Shown in pieces: positions 42,744 through 47,536 of a stretch of DNA of 47,536 bases. The notes beneath the pieces were generated by a model, which worked only from the letters and a program-made list of their open reading frames with translations, did no database searches and was not told the DNA's origin. A program made the position numbers and the translations under genes. The DNA comes from Pseudomonadota bacterium (GTDB taxonomy: Bacteria > Pseudomonadota > Gammaproteobacteria > Burkholderiales > Burkholderiaceae_B): NCBI GenBank assembly GCA_023439305.1, contig JAEXOO010000008.1, forward strand, positions 1-47,536, in the 5' to 3' direction. How positions within the stretch are numbered: the stretch's first letter is position 1; the number at the start of each line of letters is the position of its first letter.

Positions 42744-44537
42744 GTGTCCTCGTTGTCCAACGCCATCGATACAAAAATCCAGCCTGCGGGCCATGATCCG
42801 GTCAAGTCGGATCTTTGGAAGCGCATCTACGTGCGGCTGCTGCCATACTGGAAGGCGGTGGCCGTCGCCTTGCTGCTGGTCGTGATCGCATCGGCGACCC
42901 AACCTGTTCTGGCGGTCATCATGAAGCCCTTGCTCGACGATGGTTTCACGGGCGCCAAACCACACTATATCTGGTCCATACCCTTGGCCGTGATCGGCTT
43001 GATCTTTCTGCGCGGCATCACTACTTACGCCAGTACTTATGTGTTCGCCTGGGTTGCCAATAAAATGCTGTTGACCTTGCGCGGCGATATGTTCGCCCGT
43101 CTGCTCAGTCTGCCGGACGAAGAATTCAAGCGCGGTGACACGGGTAGGCTGCTCAACCGCTTCACGGTCGATGCCGGCGTCATGACAGGGGTGGCGACCG
43201 AGGTCGTCACGGTGATCGTGCGCGAAGTCTTGACGGTCGTGGCCATGCTGGCCGTTCTGCTGTACATGTCCTGGCAATTGACGGTGATCGTCTTTCTGGT
43301 CATGCCGGCTTCTGTGTTCGTGGCCAAGCTGGTGTCACGGCGCCTGCGGCGCATCAACCGTGACACGGTCAACATGAATGCCGAACTCACACGCGTGGTG
43401 GGGGAGGCCATCGACGCCCAGCGGGTGATCAAGCTGTTCGATGGCTACGAGCGGGAAAATGCCCGTTTCTCCTATGTGAACGGCCGTTTGCGCCGCTTTG
43501 CCATGCGCGCCGCCTCGGCCGATGCTGCTTTGTCGCCTATCACGCAGTTCTTTGTGGCGATCGCGGTGGCCGGCGTTATTTTCGTGGCCTTGTACCAGGC
43601 CAACTCCGGTGTCCTGACGGTAGGCAGCTTTGCGGCCTTCATGGCCGCCTTGGGGCAGATCTTCGATCCCATCAAGCGCCTGACCAATATTACCGGCACC
43701 ATGCAGCGCATGCTGGTGGCGGCTGAAAGCGTCTTCAAACTGGTGGATCAAGAATCTGAGCGCGACACGGGTACCCGCGAATTTCCGGAAGAAGTGCGCG
43801 GCCACATCGAGTTTGAGGGCGTGCATCATCGTTTTCCGGACGCGCATCGTGACACGGTCTCCAATGTCAGTTTTGCGGCCATGCCGGGGCAGACTATTGC
43901 CCTTGTCGGGCGCTCGGGCAGCGGCAAGACCACCTTGGCCAATATGTTGCCTCGGTTCATCGAGCCTACTGGCGGGCAGGTGCGTGTGGACGGCATTCCC
44001 TTGCAGGAATTGAAGCTGCGCAGTTTGCGCAGTCATATCTCGCTGGTCAGCCAGGATGTCGTGCTGTTCGAGGGCACCATAGGCCAGAATGTGGCATATG
44101 GCGCCGGGCAGGATGTCACGCCAGAACGTATCTGGGCGGCTCTGGACGCGGCCAATCTGCGCGAGTTCGTGGCCGGGCTGCCACAGGGCCTGGATACGCC
44201 GGTCGGCGAAAACGCCAACGCCTTGTCGGGCGGTCAGCGTCAGCGCCTGGCGATTGCGCGCGCCTTGATCAAGAATGCTCCCATTCTGGTGCTGGACGAG
44301 GCGACCTCGGCCTTGGACAACGAATCCGAACGGCAGGTCCAGGCCTCGCTGGAAACCCTGATGAAGGGGCGCACGACACTGGTCATTGCTCATCGGCTGT
44401 CCACCGTGCAGAAAGCAGACCAGATCCTGGTGCTGGATGAGGGCCGCATCATCGAGCAGGGGCGACACGACGAACTCCTGACCCATGATGGTGTGTATGC
44501 CAATCTGTACCGCATGCAGTTTCAGTTCAACGAATAA
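42744..44537 (+). CDS. msbA: Lipid A export ABC transporter MsbA
   Basis: Half-transporter (597 residues) that flips lipid A-core across the inner membrane. Six membrane helices lie in residues 35-300. The nucleotide-binding domain has Walker A GRSGSGKT (389-396), signature LSGGQRQR, Walker B LVLDEATSALD and H-loop VIAHRLS. The start is uncertain: GTG 42744 is used, and TTG 42753 is an alternative; there is no ATG and only a weak AGG upstream. AT-rich TAGTATATAG just before the GTG may be a -10. Its place beside heptosyl- and glycosyltransferases fits export of the completed core. Confidence 0.94.
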   Translation: MSSLSNAIDTKIQPAGHDPVKSDLWKRIYVRLLPYWKAVAVALLLVVIASATQPVLAVIMKPLLDDGFTGAKPHYIWSIPLAVIGLIFLRGITTYASTYVFAWVANKMLLTLRGDMFARLLSLPDEEFKRGDTGRLLNRFTVDAGVMTGVATEVVTVIVREVLTVVAMLAVLLYMSWQLTVIVFLVMPASVFVAKLVSRRLRRINRDTVNMNAELTRVVGEAIDAQRVIKLFDGYERENARFSYVNGRLRRFAMRAASADAALSPITQFFVAIAVAGVIFVALYQANSGVLTVGSFAAFMAALGQIFDPIKRLTNITGTMQRMLVAAESVFKLVDQESERDTGTREFPEEVRGHIEFEGVHHRFPDAHRDTVSNVSFAAMPGQTIALVGRSGSGKTTLANMLPRFIEPTGGQVRVDGIPLQELKLRSLRSHISLVSQDVVLFEGTIGQNVAYGAGQDVTPERIWAALDAANLREFVAGLPQGLDTPVGENANALSGGQRQRLAIARALIKNAPILVLDEATSALDNESERQVQASLETLMKGRTTLVIAHRLSTVQKADQILVLDEGRIIEQGRHDELLTHDGVYANLYRMQFQFNE

Positions 44538-44567
44538 GCGGCCATTGCCGTAAAACCAAGGACGATC

Positions 44568-45023
44568 ATGAAGAAAAGTCTCCTCATCCTGGCCGGTCTG
44601 GCTGTGTTGGCCGGATGTGCCACCGAGAACAAACAGTTGCGCGAAGACGATTTGCGCCGCTCCGTCTATCTGAAGAGCGAGCGTCGGATTCGTACAGATT
44701 TCGTCGGTATGCAGCGCGCCTTGTTCAAGCACCAGGCCGAGTGCGGCAAGGCGGCTGTCTTCAAGATGGATGAGCGCCAGGCCAGTTATGGCACGCTTGC
44801 TTATCCTCTGGTGGAGGGCGCAGGATGGGACAAGACCATCCTGGTGGACGTCACTTTGATGGAAAAGGGCTGGGTCGACGCCAAGGTCTACAGCTATCAG
44901 TCGGGTGTCGGACGCCAGATCGACGAGATCTTTACCTCCATCCGCGCCCCTGGCATCTGCAATCCGGATGATGCGCCTAAAGAGGTCGTGCCCGAGGACG
45001 ATTTCACGCCTATAGCTCAGTAA
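44568..45023 (+). CDS. Predicted small lipoprotein
   Basis: 151 residues with a lipoprotein signal: KK, hydrophobic LLILAGLAVL, lipobox LAGC (C17). The mature part has two further cysteines (in ECGKAAV and GICNPDD) that could form a disulfide, and no motif I recognise. Composition matches the rest of the chromosome, unlike the lipoprotein gene at 39777. It lies 30 bases after msbA on the same strand and may be cotranscribed with it. Confidence 0.85.
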   Translation: MKKSLLILAGLAVLAGCATENKQLREDDLRRSVYLKSERRIRTDFVGMQRALFKHQAECGKAAVFKMDERQASYGTLAYPLVEGAGWDKTILVDVTLMEKGWVDAKVYSYQSGVGRQIDEIFTSIRAPGICNPDDAPKEVVPEDDFTPIAQ

Positions 45024-45363
45024 GCGCGAGGCGTGCTCAGGCTGGCATGGCTCGATTAGCTCCATGCTGAACGATTTTCAATAGTCGGACGGCTGGGGTT
45101 CTAAATACCTGAGCCCGGTCACGGACCGGGCTCAGGGGGCTGCTTACAAAATTTCCCGTTCGGACTTGGCTAGTAGGAGTGAGCTGGGGGGACTTTTATG
45201 TTTTTGTCGCATACGTCGTTGTCGTGGATTGCAATCTCGGCGCCATTGCGTACGCAATACAGTGTTTCAGCACCTGCTTTCTTGGCTGCCAGTGGTGGCT
45301 GCGGATCTTTTCGGCCCCCTGTTTCTTGAGCGTTATTCGTGCGATACGGTACGCGTACCCGGA
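45024..45363. other. 340-base gap between lipoprotein gene and rng
   Basis: Apart from the hairpin at 45108-45136 I see no supported gene. Short frames exist on both strands (one minus-strand frame runs into rng without a start codon), and none has a ribosome site or a recognisable product. Confidence 0.5.
45108..45136. terminator. Strong hairpin, probable convergent terminator
   Basis: A 13-base perfect stem (45108-45120 with 45124-45136) with a 3-base loop ACG, containing GAGCCCGGTC/GACCGGGCTC. It lacks a T-run on either strand, so factor-assisted or stem-only termination is assumed. It lies between the convergent lipoprotein gene and rng. Confidence 0.55.
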
Positions 45364-46827
45364 TCAGAGCAAAATGATGTCGTACTGTTCCTGCGAGTAG
45401 TGGCCGTCCACTTCCAGGGAAATAGGCTTGCCGATAAAGTCGCCCGCCACTGCCAGATGCTGGCTTTCTTCTTCCAGAAAAAGATCCACGACTTCCTGGG
45501 CTGCCAGAATGCGGAATTCCTTCGGGTTGAACTGCTTGGCCTCGCGCAGGACTTCGCGCAGGATTTCGTAGCAGACGGTGCGCGCTGTGCGGACGGAGCC
45601 CCGCGATTGGCAGGTGGGGCAGGGTTCGCAAAGCTGGTGCGCGAGCGAGTCCCGCGTTCGTTTACGGGTCATCTCCACCAGTCCAAGTTGGCTGAAACCG
45701 TTGATCGTTACGCGGGTGCGATCCTTGCTCAAGGCCTTTTGCAACTCTGCCAGCACGGATTCACGGTGGGTCGGGTCATCCATGTCAATGAAGTCCAGGA
45801 TGATGATGCCCCCTAGATTGCGCAGTCGCAATTGGCGGGCCAGGGCGACGGCAGCTTCCAGATTAGTTTTGAAAATAGTGTCGTCGAAGTTGCGGCCACC
45901 CACGAATCCGCCTGTATTGACGTCGACGGTCGTGAGCGCTTCGGTCTGGTCTATGATCAGGTAGCCCCCTGACTTGAGTTCGACCCGGCGCGACAGCGCG
46001 CGTCGGATCTCTTCGTCCACATTGGCGGTGTCGAACAAAGGGCGGCTGCCTTTATGATGATCAATGCGTTCCAGTACTGACGGCGTATAGATCTGCGCCC
46101 ATTCTTTCATTTCCTGCACGACGGTGCGCGAGTCCACAATAATGGACTGGGTGTTGGGCGTGACCATATCGCGCAGCACCCGTTGGGCCAGGCTCAAGTC
46201 TGTGTACAGCACCGAGGGGGCGCCTTGTTCACGGATGCGTTCTTGTATCCGCGTCCACAAGGTGCGCAGATACTGCTGGTCGGCGGCGATTTCCTCGTCG
46301 GTCGCGCACTCGGCCTGTGTACGTACGATAAAGCCGCCTTTTTCTTCTTTGCCCATCAAGCGCACGACGCGTTCACGCAGTTCAATGCGGTCGGCATCCG
46401 AGCCTATGCGTTGAGACACCCCAATGTGCGGATCGAAAGGCAGATAGACCAGCATGCGTCCGGCAATGCTGATCTGGGTGGATACACGCGCTCCTTTGGT
46501 GCCCAGAGGATCTTTGATGACTTGCACCAGCAGCGATTGTCCTTCAAAGAGCAGCTTTTCGATGGGGGTGGGGGCGTTGCCATGATTGCGCTCGACCCGG
46601 TTCTGACGCAGATCGGCCACATGAATAAAGGCGGCGCGCTCCAGGCCTATGTCGATGAATGCGCTTTGCATACCAGGCAGTACCCGGGCGACCTTGCCTA
46701 GATAGACGTTGCCCACATAGCCGCGCTGTATGCTGCGCTCGATGTGGATCTCTTGAACCGCGCCTTGTTCGACCAGGGCGACCCGGGTTTCAAAAGGAGT
46801 AACGTTAATCAGTATGTCTTCATGCAT
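45364..46827 (-). CDS. rng: Ribonuclease G
   Basis: Endoribonuclease of 487 residues that matures the 5' end of 16S rRNA and cuts some mRNAs. It has the S1 RNA-binding domain (RGYVGNVYLGKVARVLPGMQSAF, about 34-56), the RNase H-like and DNase I-like core with catalytic aspartates in TTVDVNTGGFVG (about 302-313) and ILDFIDMDD, and the zinc-link CEPCPTC (about 400-406). The length is that of RNase G, without the long C-terminal scaffold of RNase E. The start MHEDILINVTPFETRVA is typical. It is transcribed toward the convergent lipoprotein gene. Confidence 0.96.
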   Translation of the reverse strand: MHEDILINVTPFETRVALVEQGAVQEIHIERSIQRGYVGNVYLGKVARVLPGMQSAFIDIGLERAAFIHVADLRQNRVERNHGNAPTPIEKLLFEGQSLLVQVIKDPLGTKGARVSTQISIAGRMLVYLPFDPHIGVSQRIGSDADRIELRERVVRLMGKEEKGGFIVRTQAECATDEEIAADQQYLRTLWTRIQERIREQGAPSVLYTDLSLAQRVLRDMVTPNTQSIIVDSRTVVQEMKEWAQIYTPSVLERIDHHKGSRPLFDTANVDEEIRRALSRRVELKSGGYLIIDQTEALTTVDVNTGGFVGGRNFDDTIFKTNLEAAVALARQLRLRNLGGIIILDFIDMDDPTHRESVLAELQKALSKDRTRVTINGFSQLGLVEMTRKRTRDSLAHQLCEPCPTCQSRGSVRTARTVCYEILREVLREAKQFNPKEFRILAAQEVVDLFLEEESQHLAVAGDFIGKPISLEVDGHYSQEQYDIILL

Positions 46828-47536
46828 GATGGTGGTTTCGCTTTGAGTATCTTTCCTGGGCTAGTGTAGGGCCAAGTCACGCGAGCTGCCATGCTTATAT
46901 AGACGACCTCTATATATAGAGGAGGGCGGCTAGGTCGGCCAGCAGCTGACTGGCACAAGCAGCGTGAAGCGAAAGATTGCAATCCCCGGCTGCACCGGCA
47001 AGGCTAGTGGGTGTCAGCAGGTGGTCGCTTCTCTATCTCTATATATAAGGAGGTGAGTACGGCAGGCATGGTCTAAGGCACGATATGCGTCGCGGACAGA
47101 AGTGGCTTGCCGGTGAAGTCAGCGTGGGAGCCAGGCGTCAGAGCGAAGATAAGCTGTATTTACTGATGCTATAGGTGCTTATTAAAATATTACATTTAGA
47201 AATAAATAGCCCTATCTCCATTTGTATCAATGACTTAGGGTAAATGCGCAGTGCGGCGACTGGCTTGTGGCAGGATAATAAGGAATCCAGTGCTTGCTTT
47301 ATTGGAAATGCCCATGCTATAGTTTCTTTCTTGCCGCAGCGAACAGGGTTTTCCCGAAGCGATACAGCAAGCGGTTAGAGAAGACTTCACCGCCTTGGCC
47401 AAGAGGCCTGCACCGAAGACTTTCCCAACCGGCAGAAAATAAAGCTTGCATGATTTCAGTTTTTCATGTTAAAGTTCTAGATTCTGCAAACGAGATTGCA
47501 AAGTTAAGTTTCTAAGCCAGTTGTTTGAAGTGCTTG
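46828..47536. other. Non-coding region upstream of rng, to the window end
   Basis: No gene supported in 709 bases. Visible structure: palindrome CCTCTATATATAGAGG (46907-46922); the direct repeat CTCTATATATA + GGAGG at 46908-46925 and 47037-47053; and an inverted decamer CACCGGCAAG (46993-47002) / CTTGCCGGTG (47106-47115). The last 300 bases become AT-rich. TTGCAT...TAAAGT near 47447-47476 could be a plus-strand promoter for a gene beyond the window. Confidence 0.45.

Noticed and set aside
45170..45631. Minus-strand frame whose C-terminal part lies in the gap after rng
   Set aside because: Its start lies within rng in another frame, and no start codon or ribosome site exists in the gap itself. 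A short peptide gene cannot be excluded but is not supported.
47447..47536. End of the window as the leader of an rRNA operon
   Set aside because: A promoter-like TTGCAT/TAAAGT pair is present, but no boxA, 16S or tRNA sequence is visible before the window ends.
1..47536. CRISPR array, insertion sequence, integrase, toxin-antitoxin or phage-defence genes
   Set aside because: Looked for and not found. All sizeable genes belong to housekeeping or envelope families, except the unassigned lipoproteins.

Overview
The window looks like chromosomal DNA of a high-GC betaproteobacterium of the Alcaligenaceae (Bordetella, Achromobacter or Alcaligenes relatives). I infer this from protein family resemblance and gene order (alr next to radA, argA next to yggX, dnaE leading into lipopolysaccharide core genes, hpnC-hpnD-hpnE). 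No rRNA, tRNA, CRISPR array, insertion sequence or phage gene was found. Almost all genes are intact housekeeping genes in tight operons, and many neighbours overlap by the four bases ATGA.

Layout. 1-369: a long imperfect palindrome (element A) and a bidirectional terminator. 370-5083 (minus): bile-acid-symporter-like permease and pdxA, then phoH, a PrxQ/Bcp peroxiredoxin and an Mth938-like protein. 5298-9189 (plus): aminotransferase alaC, hom and thrC, closed by a strong terminator. 9266-10089: a gene-free island with two more copies of the palindromic element (B and C). 10090-10653: speG. 10666-13694 (minus): hpnC-hpnD-hpnE, which make squalene from farnesyl diphosphate. 13797-18566 (plus): alr, a short-chain dehydrogenase, radA, a TauE/SafE permease and the Kdo kinase kdkA. 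18643-22605: the polyamine ABC importer potFGHI. 22632-24555: a Spx/ArsC-like protein, rpiA and phoU. 24618-26306 (minus): yggX and argA. 26385-33732: hrpA and dnaE.

From 33729 to 44537 lies a cell-envelope block: three GT4 and one GT2 glycosyltransferases interleaved with two polysaccharide deacetylases (plus), then a minus-strand set (GT9 heptosyltransferase, ElyC/YdcF-like protein, Cys-cluster protein) divergent from msbA. Together these fit assembly of the LPS core and flipping of lipid A-core. An AT-richer lipoprotein gene (39777-40388) sits inside the block and looks imported. A second lipoprotein gene and rng (RNase G, minus) follow. The last 700 bases are non-coding and carry AT-rich palindromes and repeats.

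The most unusual feature is a family of three 230-270 base elements (A 14-246, B 9321-9554 reversed, C 9622-9891). All three fold to one secondary structure. Their helices differ in sequence but keep pairing, while the bulges and internal loops (GRGTCA, AGGCAA, CTGTnnGAn, CKCTT, SGAGTT, GACMAGGGAA) stay nearly constant. That is the signature of a conserved structured RNA or single-stranded DNA element. I do not recognise it as a named family.
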